This document shows positions 55,929-64,000 of a stretch of DNA of 64,000 nucleotides, one piece after another. This stretch comes from DAISKN01 sp963716925 (GTDB taxonomy: Bacteria; Acidobacteriota; Vicinamibacteria; Marinacidobacterales; SMYC01). Each line of letters starts with the position of its first letter. Within the stretch, counting starts at the first letter, position 1. The notes under the pieces are model-generated. The model made no database searches. It saw nothing but the letters and a program-made list of their open reading frames with translations, and was not told where the DNA came from. A program made the translations under genes and the position numbers. The stretch is from the NCBI GenBank assembly GCA_963716925.1, contig CAVQUX010000010.1, forward strand, positions 558,001-622,000. Reading direction: 5' to 3'.

Positions 55929-56912
55929 ATGCGCGTTCTCGTGACCGGCGCCGCGGGGTTCGTGGGAGCCGTCCTGGCGCGCAGGCTGGTCGCGGACGGC
56001 CACGACGTCCACGCGCTGGTCCGTCCGGGGAGCGATCTCTGGCGCATTCAGGGAGCCGACGCGAGAGTCCACGAGGTCGATCTCGCGGACGAGCCCTCGC
56101 TCGGAGAGATCGTCGGCCGCATCCGTCCCCGCTGGATCTTTCACCTCGCGGCCCATGGCGCCTACCCCTCCCAGGCCGATTTCCGGGCGATGGTGCGGAC
56201 CAACGTTCTCGGAACCATTCACCTGGTGGAGTCGTGTCTTCGCGTGGGATTCGAGGTTCTGGTCAATACCGGGAGCTCATCGGAGTATGGATTCGTCGAT
56301 CATGCTCCGACCGAGGACGAGGAGCCTCGGCCGTCGAGCGACTACGCCGTGACCAAGCTCACCGCCACTCTCTACTGCCGGGCGGCCGCGGAGCGGAGCG
56401 GCCGCTCGATCTCGACGCTGCGGCTCTACTCGGTCTACGGTCCCTACGAAGAGCCCTCGAGGTTCGTGCCCCAGCTCCTGGTGCGAGGTCTGGAAGGAAA
56501 GCTCCCGCCTCTCGTCTCGCCCGAGATCGCGCGGGATTTCGTGTGCGTGGACGACGTCGTCGAGGCTTACGTCGCCGCTGCGAGCCGTCACGGCACCGAG
56601 CCCGGCGCGGTCTACAACGTGGGCACTGGAAGGCAGACGTCCATCCGAGAGGCGGTCGAAGTGGCGCGCCGGGCCTTCTCGCTGGACTCCGCCCCTGAAT
56701 GGGGCACGATGCCAAACCGCGCCTGGGATACCTCGGTCTGGGTCGCCAACCCGAGCAAGATCGAAAGAGAGCTCGGATGGAAGCCGCAGACGTCATTCGA
56801 GGAGGGATTTTCTCGATTCATAGGCTGGCTATCCGAGGATCCGGGCCGGCTAGCCCTCTATCGCGAGCGCGCCGCCTCGAACCTGTCCCGCTTCTCGCAG
56901 AGCCGCCGGTAG
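55929..56912 (+). CDS. NAD-dependent sugar-nucleotide epimerase/dehydratase (SDR)
   Basis: 327 residues. The NAD loop is MRVLVTGAAGFVGAVLARRL, and the catalytic residues lie in NTGSSSEYGF (Ser) and SSDYAVTKLTATLYC (YxxxK). The C-terminal substrate part has RLYSVYGPYEEPSRFVPQLL and NVGTGRQTSIREAVEVARRA. It modifies a nucleotide-activated hexose, probably for the glycan made by the upstream operon. A GTG six bases upstream is an alternative start. Its end overlaps a minus-strand gene by 55 bases. Confidence 0.88.
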   Translation: MRVLVTGAAGFVGAVLARRLVADGHDVHALVRPGSDLWRIQGADARVHEVDLADEPSLGEIVGRIRPRWIFHLAAHGAYPSQADFRAMVRTNVLGTIHLVESCLRVGFEVLVNTGSSSEYGFVDHAPTEDEEPRPSSDYAVTKLTATLYCRAAAERSGRSISTLRLYSVYGPYEEPSRFVPQLLVRGLEGKLPPLVSPEIARDFVCVDDVVEAYVAAASRHGTEPGAVYNVGTGRQTSIREAVEVARRAFSLDSAPEWGTMPNRAWDTSVWVANPSKIERELGWKPQTSFEEGFSRFIGWLSEDPGRLALYRERAASNLSRFSQSRR

Positions 56913-57148
56913 GCCTCTTCGTCCCTGGGTCGGGCGCAGTCCCAACCCACCTTCTCCCAGTCGGGGTCGTCGGGGTCGAGCCCGATGCTCCGGATCGCTC
57001 CCGCCGGGCAGATGAAGAAGTGCTTCTTGTAAGGAAGGAGGTAGCCGCCCTCCTTGTCTCGGGCTCTTCTTGCCTTCTCATAGTCCGCGAACCAGAGGTT
57101 CAGATACTCTTCGAGGCGCGCGGGGTACCAGGAAGTGCCGCCGTCCAT
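56858..57148 (-). CDS. Small protein of unknown function with one Cys motif
   Basis: 96 residues from ATG: MDGGTSWYPARLEEYLNLWF, a charged helix, and KKHFFICPAGAIRSIGLDPD. The frame continues upstream with CEGGCACYLV, so a longer form of up to 144 residues is possible. Regular aromatic and charged pattern supports coding, but the 3' end overlaps the convergent epimerase by 55 bases. No family is recognised. Confidence 0.5.
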   Translation of the reverse strand: MDGGTSWYPARLEEYLNLWFADYEKARRARDKEGGYLLPYKKHFFICPAGAIRSIGLDPDDPDWEKVGWDCARPRDEEAYRRLCEKRDRFEAARSR

Positions 57149-57230
57149 GGAGACAAGGTAGCAGGCACAACCGCCTTCGCAAAGAGTCGAGCCTCGCCTG
57201 CGTGTCCCGGCGCAGAGGGGTACGCGCTGC

Positions 57231-57932
57231 CTAGCCCTGGCGGGGCCGGCGCATTGCAAAAAGCCCGACGAGCGACAGTCCGACGAGCGCAAGAGTACCG
57301 GGCTCGGGAGTCGGCGTCGCGGCCACCGCGATGCGGAATACCAGCCATTCGTTGTGATCGAACCCCGGCGAGGTCGGGTCCGGATCGCCGTTGCTGCTGT
57401 ACCAGACCCAGTATGCGGCGGGATCGATGTTGGGCCTCAGGCCCCAGGGCGCCGACCCGTTGATCGGACCGGCCGTAGTTCCTACCCAGCCGGAAGAGGA
57501 ATTCCCTCCCGCGTTCGCGTCCAGAATCTCCTGCGTGAGAAGCGCCAGGTCCGACGCGCTGCCCGTATACGGCGCGGCGGGACCGAGTCCGGTTGCCATG
57601 ACCTGCCACTGCGGATCGTTGCTGTAGAACGTGTACCCCGCGGCGAGGTTGTCGAATTGACCGAGGAACCCCTGGGCGACCGAGAGATCGGACGCGGTGA
57701 CTACATAGATGTAGTTGTTGGTGGGGAGGTCGAAGTTATAGGTCTCCGTCGTTGGCCAGTCGAAGTCAGCGCCCACGAAGGTGGTAGCGGCAGTCCCCGT
57801 ACCGACGAACAGCGCGTAGGAGTTGTCGACAGTTATGTTCACCTGGATCGGAACCGCCAGCGCCGGAACGCTCGTTGCGGCCACCAGCGCTACGAGCGCC
57901 GCACGAACCCAAGAGCTGCCTGACTTCGACAT
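57231..57932 (-). CDS. PEP-CTERM sorting-signal protein
   Basis: 233 residues. A signal peptide (VRAALVALVAATSVPALA) is followed by a Gly/Ser/Thr-rich mature part with many aromatic and Asn residues (FYSNDPQWQVM, WVWYSSNGDPDPTSPGFDHN). The C terminus is TPEPGTLALVGLSLVGLFAM followed by RRPRQG: the PEP motif, a membrane helix and a basic cluster recognised by exosortase. It should be cut and attached or released at the outer surface. No exosortase gene lies in the window. A sigma-54-like promoter lies about 90 bases upstream. Confidence 0.9.
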   Translation of the reverse strand: MSKSGSSWVRAALVALVAATSVPALAVPIQVNITVDNSYALFVGTGTAATTFVGADFDWPTTETYNFDLPTNNYIYVVTASDLSVAQGFLGQFDNLAAGYTFYSNDPQWQVMATGLGPAAPYTGSASDLALLTQEILDANAGGNSSSGWVGTTAGPINGSAPWGLRPNIDPAAYWVWYSSNGDPDPTSPGFDHNEWLVFRIAVAATPTPEPGTLALVGLSLVGLFAMRRPRQG

Positions 57933-58018
57933 GAACGACTCTTTGGGAGACCGGTATTCCCGTGGACCCGCCAGGGTGACTTTCATCGATGCGGCCGGTT
58001 TCCCGAGAATGAAGGATT

Positions 58019-58034
58019 TGCAATATCGACGCCA
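58019..58034 (-). promoter_or_regulatory. Sigma-54-type promoter of the PEP-CTERM gene
   Basis: Minus-strand TGGCGTCGATATTGCA matches the -24/-12 consensus TGGCAC-N5-TTGCW with exact spacing and both invariant GG and GC. The leader to the ATG would be about 75 bases. PEP-CTERM genes are often controlled by RpoN together with PrsR. Confidence 0.65.
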
Positions 58035-58059
58035 TCGGCTAAGGCATTCAGAATAAATA

Positions 58060-58078
58060 TGTTACGGATTCGTAAACA
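58060..58078. promoter_or_regulatory. Inverted repeat, candidate enhancer-binding-protein site
   Basis: TGTTACG and CGTAA(A)CA flank a GATT centre, 26-44 bases upstream of the -24 element. Position and symmetry fit an activator site for the sigma-54 promoter. The remaining bases from 57933 to 58244 hold no ORF I can support. Confidence 0.45.
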
Positions 58079-58244
58079 TCCGCTCCTGTAAGTCGAGTCG
58101 ACACGCCGTTCCGTGATTCACTTCCAGGCCATGGCGGCGCGGCTCGCAAGTCACTGATGCAGCGAGAGTTCCATGCCAGCGCTGGATACCTCCCATCCCA
58201 ACGCACCGCCAGGCCATCGATGTAAGAAGATCCGACGAAACCGA

Positions 58245-59837
58245 TCACTTCGGAACGACTACGAGGGCACTCACGGGCAGTGTCGCCTCCGCATCCGCTA
58301 CGACGATCTCGGCGTAGACGGCGCCCATCTCGCCCGTTTCGCAGCGGAACCAGTGCTCCCGCGCTTCCACGATTTCGTTCTCCACGAGCTCACCGTTGAG
58401 AAAGAGCTCGATTCGGGTCGGCCGCCCGTCGTTTCGCGGGCGGACCGCGAGCACGACGAAGCCGTCCCTCGCCAGCACGTTGAATCCCGCTCTTCCCCGC
58501 ATCGCCGAGCGTTTGGGCGGCGGATCGAGGGGCCAATCGACGCCGTAGTCGCCTCTCGCGACGAGGCTCCGCCCGAGCTGCGGCACGACAGCGGAAAGGA
58601 GCACCAGCGAGACGAAGGCGGCGGCCAGGAGCGACCCTGCTCGAGGACGCCGCCATCCGGGCGCGAGCACCACCGCCGCTCCCACCATGAGGTGGGGCTC
58701 GAACGGCGCGCGCAGCCGCGGACCGCCGAATCCGGAAACTACCGTGAGCCCGAAGCACACGACAATCCATGCCGCGAGAAACGCCCCCCGGTCGGGCTTC
58801 CGGCAGAGAACGAAACCGAACGGAGCGAGGGCGAGGATCAGGACCAGCGATAGATCCGAGAACGCATGGGCGGCGAGCTTCCAGAGCGCCGCGCCGAGCC
58901 TGGTCTCGGCGCCGAGATAGATCTGAAGGAGCCGACCGCCGTTCAGGTGAAGGATCGAAAGGGCCGTCGTCCGCCAATCCCCGATCGTTTTTCCCGGCGC
59001 CGCCGCGAGCTCACGCAGGAGCGTCGCAGCGGTCGCGATCGGACCCGGAGGCCGCGCGCTCTCGGCTCCGTGCTCGGTGGCGATGCGAAGCCCTCCGTGG
59101 TTCTCGATGAAAGTCGCGCTCCCCAGGTGGCGCGAGAGCGCGATGCTGTAAGGGAGGGTCAGGGCAGCGAAGCCCAGAGCCAGCGCGAAAGCGAGGACGG
59201 ATCCCTGACGCAACCCATGGCGTCGAATCAGAAGGACGGCCGCCACCGGCACGTAGTAGAGGGGCATGGAGCGCGTGAGCGCCGCGAGGCCGAAGAGGAG
59301 ACCCGCGAGCGCGAAGCCTCCGAACGCCCGCGCGCGGAGGAGAACGGCGAACCCGAAGAGGAGCAGCGGAATGAAGACGGCTTCCTGCATCGTCGACCAG
59401 ACGGCGATGACGTTCGGAAACCAGAGCGCGTAGAAGGCGGCGGCGGCGAGGCCGGCGCGATCCGAGTGGATCTCCCTCCCGAGAACGAAGACGGAGACGC
59501 ATGCTAGAGCGGCGAGCACCGCCTGCCCGATCAGCGAGTTGAGGGGAAACCCCGGGAGCAGAGCGAACAGAGAGAGGAAGACCGGATAGAGCGGCGGAAG
59601 CGCGTAGCGGCGGCCTTCGACAGCGTGCTCGACGACGTCGAAGTCGAACCAAAAACCCGAGGCCCCGAGGGCGATCCTCTCGCCCTGCCGGAGGTAGCTG
59701 TCGGGGTCATCGAGTCGATAACCCGGCCGCGCGGTGGCGTGGGCAAGGTAAGAAAGACGGAGGAACAGGCCGAGGCAGACGATGGCCCCGAGGAGGACGG
59801 GAGTTCTCCGGGCGGTTCTTTCAGGCGGCGAAGTCAT
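58245..59837 (-). CDS. GT39/ArnT-like membrane glycosyltransferase
   Basis: 530 residues. Helix 1 is LLGAIVCLGLFLRLSYLAHA, followed by the periplasmic loop YRLDDPDSYLRQGERIAL with the acidic residues of GT-C enzymes and the YALPPLYPVFLSLFALLPG motif common in ArnT/PMT_2 proteins. About ten more helices precede a C-terminal soluble beta domain (GFVVLAVRPRNDGRPTRIEL). It uses presumably a polyprenyl-phosphate sugar. The start overlaps the helicase stop by 17 bases, so it may be transcribed with uvrD and lon. Confidence 0.8.
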   Translation of the reverse strand: MTSPPERTARRTPVLLGAIVCLGLFLRLSYLAHATARPGYRLDDPDSYLRQGERIALGASGFWFDFDVVEHAVEGRRYALPPLYPVFLSLFALLPGFPLNSLIGQAVLAALACVSVFVLGREIHSDRAGLAAAAFYALWFPNVIAVWSTMQEAVFIPLLLFGFAVLLRARAFGGFALAGLLFGLAALTRSMPLYYVPVAAVLLIRRHGLRQGSVLAFALALGFAALTLPYSIALSRHLGSATFIENHGGLRIATEHGAESARPPGPIATAATLLRELAAAPGKTIGDWRTTALSILHLNGGRLLQIYLGAETRLGAALWKLAAHAFSDLSLVLILALAPFGFVLCRKPDRGAFLAAWIVVCFGLTVVSGFGGPRLRAPFEPHLMVGAAVVLAPGWRRPRAGSLLAAAFVSLVLLSAVVPQLGRSLVARGDYGVDWPLDPPPKRSAMRGRAGFNVLARDGFVVLAVRPRNDGRPTRIELFLNGELVENEIVEAREHWFRCETGEMGAVYAEIVVADAEATLPVSALVVVPK

Positions 59838-61734
59838 CGGCGCGGAGATGCTCGAACAGCTCCTCGGGAAGCGCAAGCAGGAATCGGGACGGCATCGGGA
59901 TGCCATATCCCCCTCTCGCAATCTCCCGGGGCCAGACGAGGCTGAGGTGCTCCTTCGCCCGGGTCACCGCGACGTAGAGGAGCCTCAAATCTTCGTCCAG
60001 GGACTCCTGCTCGGGCTCGTCGTCGAAGGAGGTCGTCATGGGGATGGTCCCGTCTCTCGCCTGGATCACGAAGACCGCCCGCCACTCGAGCCCCTTCGAC
60101 GAATGCACCGTCGAGAGAACGAGCTCGTCCGGCTCCCCCGAGGGAGCCGCCAGGCCGTCCCGCCTCGAAGCCGTGGGAGGCTCGAGCGTGAGATCGGTGA
60201 GCATCGAGTTGAGGCTTCGATAGCGCTGGCAGAGCCCGATGAGCGTCTCGAGATCGCGGATCCGGCGGGGCCAGTCGTCGTAGCGCGTCTGGAGCAGAGG
60301 CTTCAAGCCCTCGACCGCGGCCTCGAGACAGAGCGCCGGCGACTCGCGCTGCGATTCCAGATCGGAGAGGAGAGCCGCGACCTCGTCGAGACTCGCGCGG
60401 GCCTTCCCTTTCGCCCGATGACTCTGGAGCCCCTCGACGAGCGGCTTGCCGGCAATCGACTGCTGAATCGCGCGGGCACCGCTCTTCCCGATTCCCGGCC
60501 GCATGGTGAGGACGCGGGAGAGCGCCAGGTCGTCGCCGGGAAAGACGAGGAGCCTCAGATGGGCCAGGACGTCCTTGATGTGGGCCGACTCCATGAACCG
60601 GAAGCCGCCGTACTTGACGTAGGGGATGCCGAGGTGGGCGAGCTCGACTTCGAGCGCGAACGCGTGCCGGCTCGCCCGGAACAGGACCGCAATCTCCCGG
60701 AGCGGAATCCCCTCGCCGCGCAGCCGGAGGACTTCGGCCGCAACGAACTGCGCCTGGGCGCTGTCGTCTCTGGCCTCGACCAGCCGGGGCTTTTCGCCCT
60801 GCGCTCTCGTCGTGAACAGACTCTTCCGAAACGCTTCGGCCATCTGGCTCATGAGGCCGTTGGCGACGTCGAGGATGCCCTGGGTGCTGCGATAGTTCTC
60901 CTCGAGCGTCACCACGGGAGCATCCTCGAAGCTCCGATGGAAATCGAAGAGGTTCTCGTGACAGGCTCCGCGGAACGCGTAGATGCTCTGGGCGTCGTCG
61001 CCCACGACCATCACGTTCCGCGACTCCCCCGCAAGCAGGTGCGTGATCCGGGCCTGGAGTAGGTTCGTGTCCTGGTACTCGTCGACCATCAAGTACCGAT
61101 AGACCGACCGAACGCGCGCAGCGCTCTCCGGGCTCTCCTCGAGCAGTCGAACGAGGAGGACCAGGAGGTCGTCGAAGTCGACGAACTGCCGTTCGGACTT
61201 GTAGGCCCGGTAGCGCCCCCCGGCGACCTCGAGCAGGGAAATCAGCTCGAAGAACTGCGGGAACTCCTCGGAGACCACGTCCTCGAGGGGGGCCTGCCGG
61301 TTCACCGACTTGCTCAGGATGGAGGCGATGGTCTCACGCCGCGGAAGCGTCATCCCCTCCGCGGCGTCCTTCAAATCGGCGCGGATCTCTCCCAGGATCT
61401 GAAGGCTGTCCGACTGGTCGAGGATGGTGAAGCTCGAGGGAAGACCGATCGCTTTCCCGTACTTCCGCAGCGCCAGGTTGGCGAAGGAGTGGAACGTCCC
61501 GCCGGAGACGGGCTCGCGGCGTCCGAGGATCTCGGCGGCGCGGTCGACCATTTCTTCGGCCGCGCGCCTGGTGAACGTGAGGAGCAGGATGGACTCTGCG
61601 GGAACACCGGACGCAACCAGCCGGACCAGCCGGTGCACCAGTGTGTGGGTTTTCCCCGTGCCCGCGCCGGCGATGACCAGGAGCGGTCCCTCGAGGATCT
61701 CGGTCGCTCGCTGCTGCGCCGGATTGAGGGTCAG
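59821..61734 (-). CDS. UvrD/PcrA-type superfamily 1 DNA helicase
   Basis: 637 residues if the CTG start is used. The Q motif is LNPAQQRA, Walker A is VIAGAGTGKTHTLV, motif Ia is LLLTFTRRAAEEM, motif II is YLMVDEYQDTN, motif III is VVGDDAQSIYAFRGA, motif IV is LEENYRST and motif VI is LLYVAVTRAKEHL. It unwinds DNA 3' to 5' in repair and replication. There is no ATG, GTG or TTG between the Walker A region and the stop upstream. The CTG at 61734, overlapping the lon stop as CTGA, is the only candidate that keeps the Walker A. It ends before the GT39-like gene. Confidence 0.88.
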   Translation of the reverse strand: MTLNPAQQRATEILEGPLLVIAGAGTGKTHTLVHRLVRLVASGVPAESILLLTFTRRAAEEMVDRAAEILGRREPVSGGTFHSFANLALRKYGKAIGLPSSFTILDQSDSLQILGEIRADLKDAAEGMTLPRRETIASILSKSVNRQAPLEDVVSEEFPQFFELISLLEVAGGRYRAYKSERQFVDFDDLLVLLVRLLEESPESAARVRSVYRYLMVDEYQDTNLLQARITHLLAGESRNVMVVGDDAQSIYAFRGACHENLFDFHRSFEDAPVVTLEENYRSTQGILDVANGLMSQMAEAFRKSLFTTRAQGEKPRLVEARDDSAQAQFVAAEVLRLRGEGIPLREIAVLFRASRHAFALEVELAHLGIPYVKYGGFRFMESAHIKDVLAHLRLLVFPGDDLALSRVLTMRPGIGKSGARAIQQSIAGKPLVEGLQSHRAKGKARASLDEVAALLSDLESQRESPALCLEAAVEGLKPLLQTRYDDWPRRIRDLETLIGLCQRYRSLNSMLTDLTLEPPTASRRDGLAAPSGEPDELVLSTVHSSKGLEWRAVFVIQARDGTIPMTTSFDDEPEQESLDEDLRLLYVAVTRAKEHLSLVWPREIARGGYGIPMPSRFLLALPEELFEHLRADDFAA

Positions 61735-64000
61735 TTCCTCTCCACCGATTCGGGCTCTCCCTCGATCGACATGCAGTGGCCCACCACCGCCTCCCTGAGG
61801 ACTTCCTCGATGCGTTCGACGAACACGAACTCCATCTCTTCGCGGACGTCGCGGGGCAGGTCTCTGAGGTTGGCCTCGTTCTCCCGCGGGAGAATCACGC
61901 GCTTGAACCCCGCCCGATGCGCGGCCAGCACCTTCTCCTTCACCCCGCCGATCGGGAGCACCAGTCCCTTGAGAGTGATCTCCCCGGTCATCGCGGTGTC
62001 GGATCGCACGGGCTTTCCGCAGTAGAGGGAGGCGAGCGCAGTAGCCATGGTGATCCCGGCCGAGGGGCCGTCCTTGGGAATGGCGCCGGCGGGAACGTGA
62101 ACGTGAACGCCTTGCTCCCGGAAGGTCTCGGGCTCGATCCCGAGCTGCTTCGCGTTCGCCCAGAGGTAGCTCTGGGCGGCGCGGGCCGACTCCTGCATCA
62201 CGCTTCCGAGCTGTCCGGTGAGAGTGAGGCCGCTCCCTCCAGGAAGAAGCGTCGCCTCGACATAAAGGACCTCGCCCCCGACCTCCGTCCAGGCAAGGCC
62301 CGCGGCGACTCCCGGGGTCATCTCCCGGCGCGCCTTCTCCAGGCGGAAAGGCTCCGGCCCGAGCATCTCCACCAGATCGTCGGGCCTGACGGTCACGACG
62401 CCCGCCTCGCCCTGGGCGAAACGAACCGCGACCTTCCGCACCACGCGGCCGATGACGCGCTCGAGCTGCCGGAGCCCGGCCTCACGGGTGTAACGCTGGA
62501 TGATCCGCATCAGCGTCTCGTCGGGCACGACGCATCGGGCGGGGCCGACGCCGCTCTCCTGAAGCTGGCGGGGAAGGAGGTAGCGCCGGGCGATCTCGAG
62601 CTTCTCGTTCTCGCTGTAACCGGCGAGGCGCAGCACCTCCATCCGGTCCAGGAGCGGCCGGGGGATGGTGTCGAGGTTGTTCGCCGTCGTGATGAAGAAG
62701 ACCTTCGAGAGATCGAACGGCAGGTCGAGGTAGTTGTCGCGGAAGCTGTCGTTCTGCTGAGGGTCGAGGATCTCGAGCATCGCCGACGCCGGATCTCCGC
62801 GGAAGTCGTGTCCGAGCTTGTCGATCTCGTCGAGCATCAGCACCGGGTTGTTCACTTTCACCCGGCGCAAGGCCTGGAGGATTCGTCCGGGCATGGCCCC
62901 GATGTAGGTCCTGCGGTGTCCCCGGAGCTCGGCCTCGTCGTGAACCCCCCCGAGGCTCATCCGTTCGAATTTCCGGTTCTGCGCTCTCGCGATCGATTTC
63001 CCCAGAGAGGTCTTGCCCACTCCCGGCGGCCCCACGAAGCAGAGGATCGGAGATTTCGCCTCCGGATTGAGCTTGAGCACCGCGAGGTGCTCCAGGATCC
63101 GGCTCTTCACGTCATCGAGGTCGAGATGGTCCTCGTCCAGGACCTCCCGGGCGCGAGCGAGGTCGAGAACCGTTTCCGATCTCTCGTTCCAGGGAAGCTC
63201 CAGGACGAGCTCGATATAGGAACGGATGATGCCGGATTCGGGCGAGGCCGCCGGGAGCCGTGCCAGGCGCTTGAGCTCCCGGTCCGCCTCCTTGCGCGTC
63301 GCCTCGGGAAGGTTCGCCTTCTCGATACGCTCGCGGAGGAGCTCGACCTCCGCCCCTTCCTCGTCTTCCTCCCCCAGCTCCTCCTGGATCGCTTTCATCT
63401 GATGGCGCAGGAGGGCGTCCCGCTGCTGTTTGGTGAGCTCGGTCTGCACCTTGCTCGCGATGTCGTGCCGGAGCTCGAGGACCCTCACTTCGTGCTGCAG
63501 GTACTCGTGCATCAGGGCGAGCGCCCTGGTAAGGTCGTTCGCGGACAGCAGCTCCTGGGCCTTCGTCATCTCGAGCCCCATGAGCGACGCGAGGATGTAG
63601 AGCCAACGGAGGCGATCCTCCTCGCCGCCGGTGAGCTGCGAGAGGTCGATGTCCGAGGCGTCGGGCCGGGCGAGCGCCAGAGCCTTCGTGCCCAGCTCCC
63701 GGACCTCGCGCTCGAGCGCTTCGATCTCGTCGCCCACGTCCAGGGCTACGGGGGCGGGCTCGAACCGCGCCTTCACGAAAGGTTGGGCCTGCACGATCTC
63801 ACGGAGGCGCACCCTCTGGATTCCCTGCACGAAGATCTGCATGCCGCCCTGGGGGGCGGGGGCGAGGCGTCGGATCACGCCTTTCGTTCCTATCTCGAAG
63901 AGATCGTCCTTTCCCGGCTCCTGGACGGCGGCGTCGCGCTGAGCGACCACGAGGACTTCCTTCTCTTCGGTCGCGACGGCGGCTTCGATGGCGGCGACCG
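61731..64000 (-). CDS. lon: ATP-dependent protease Lon, 5' end outside the window
   Basis: About 755 residues are visible and the frame stays open at the window edge. The N-terminal substrate domain runs from VLVVAQRDAAVQEPGKDD. Walker A is FVGPPGVGKTSLGKSIA, and the sensor region has GHDFRGDPASAMLEILDPQQ. The catalytic dyad is Ser in PKDGPSAGITMATAL and Lys in GEITLKGLVLPIGGVKEK. It degrades misfolded and regulatory proteins in the cytosol. Its stop overlaps the start of the helicase gene by four bases, indicating co-translation. Confidence 0.93.
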   Translation of the reverse strand, partial: VAAIEAAVATEEKEVLVVAQRDAAVQEPGKDDLFEIGTKGVIRRLAPAPQGGMQIFVQGIQRVRLREIVQAQPFVKARFEPAPVALDVGDEIEALEREVRELGTKALALARPDASDIDLSQLTGGEEDRLRWLYILASLMGLEMTKAQELLSANDLTRALALMHEYLQHEVRVLELRHDIASKVQTELTKQQRDALLRHQMKAIQEELGEEDEEGAEVELLRERIEKANLPEATRKEADRELKRLARLPAASPESGIIRSYIELVLELPWNERSETVLDLARAREVLDEDHLDLDDVKSRILEHLAVLKLNPEAKSPILCFVGPPGVGKTSLGKSIARAQNRKFERMSLGGVHDEAELRGHRRTYIGAMPGRILQALRRVKVNNPVLMLDEIDKLGHDFRGDPASAMLEILDPQQNDSFRDNYLDLPFDLSKVFFITTANNLDTIPRPLLDRMEVLRLAGYSENEKLEIARRYLLPRQLQESGVGPARCVVPDETLMRIIQRYTREAGLRQLERVIGRVVRKVAVRFAQGEAGVVTVRPDDLVEMLGPEPFRLEKARREMTPGVAAGLAWTEVGGEVLYVEATLLPGGSGLTLTGQLGSVMQESARAAQSYLWANAKQLGIEPETFREQGVHVHVPAGAIPKDGPSAGITMATALASLYCGKPVRSDTAMTGEITLKGLVLPIGGVKEKVLAAHRAGFKRVILPRENEANLRDLPRDVREEMEFVFVERIEEVLREAVVGHCMSIEGEPESVERN

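Noticed and set aside
58048..58248. 66-codon minus-strand frame upstream of the PEP-CTERM gene
   Set aside because: It covers the enhancer-like inverted repeat, has no ribosome site and no family resemblance.

Overview
The window is about 64 kb of GC-rich bacterial DNA with no rRNA, tRNA, phage or transposase gene that I can see. The gene set suggests a free-living heterotroph of the Acidobacteriota or a nearby phylum. It includes a VWFA-related protein of the acidobacterial type, TPR proteins, CocE-type hydrolases, a PEP-CTERM protein and large-subunit GT39-like membrane proteins. This placement is inference; no phylogenetic marker was tested. About 18 single-base frame breaks lie inside otherwise well conserved genes, so the contig probably carries uncorrected indel errors. 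I therefore annotate broken genes as CDS with a stated frameshift rather than as pseudogenes.

Layout. 1-5.8 kb: two secreted glycoside-hydrolase-like TIM-barrel proteins, an AhpD-like protein, DUF2752 and Yip1 membrane proteins, two small exported proteins and a YfcE-like phosphodiesterase. 5.8-12.3 kb: a CocE hydrolase fused to a PSMA-like M28 peptidase, a large protein of unknown function and a SplB-like radical SAM protein. 12.3-32.5 kb: a lipid or secondary-metabolite cluster bracketed by perfect 28-bp direct repeats. The repeat is the 3' end of the CocE gene that borders the cluster on the right. 32.5-39.1 kb: CocE hydrolase, PfkB kinase, TPR and VWA proteins, a cytochrome c-like protein, an M20 hydrolase, and a 15-codon lysine-rich gene with its own promoter and terminator. 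39.1-44.7 kb: a sugar ABC transporter with L-fuconate dehydratase and a lactonase. 44.8-51.3 kb: housekeeping and membrane genes, plus a 70-bp tandem repeat array. 51.3-56.9 kb: a split transketolase, GT2, TIGR03032, sulfotransferase and epimerase operon. 56.9-64 kb: a PEP-CTERM protein with a sigma-54-type promoter, a GT39-like protein, a UvrD helicase and the 5'-truncated lon gene.

The most interesting part is the bracketed cluster. It encodes an aminotransferase fused to an acyl-ACP-reductase-like domain, two UGT glycosyltransferases, an MBOAT and a condensation-type acyltransferase. It also encodes CdsA, a phosphatidylcholine-synthase-like CDP-alcohol transferase, a rifampin-phosphotransferase-like dikinase, two adjacent PLP decarboxylase paralogues, a BtaA-like aminocarboxypropyl transferase and a methyltransferase. 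The two decarboxylases have complementary losses: one lacks the Schiff-base lysine, the other the catalytic cysteine. This suggests an obligate heterodimer. BtaA-type transfer followed by decarboxylation and methylation would be a route to an aminopropyl or betaine-like lipid head group. That pathway is a hypothesis; the gene content is observed.
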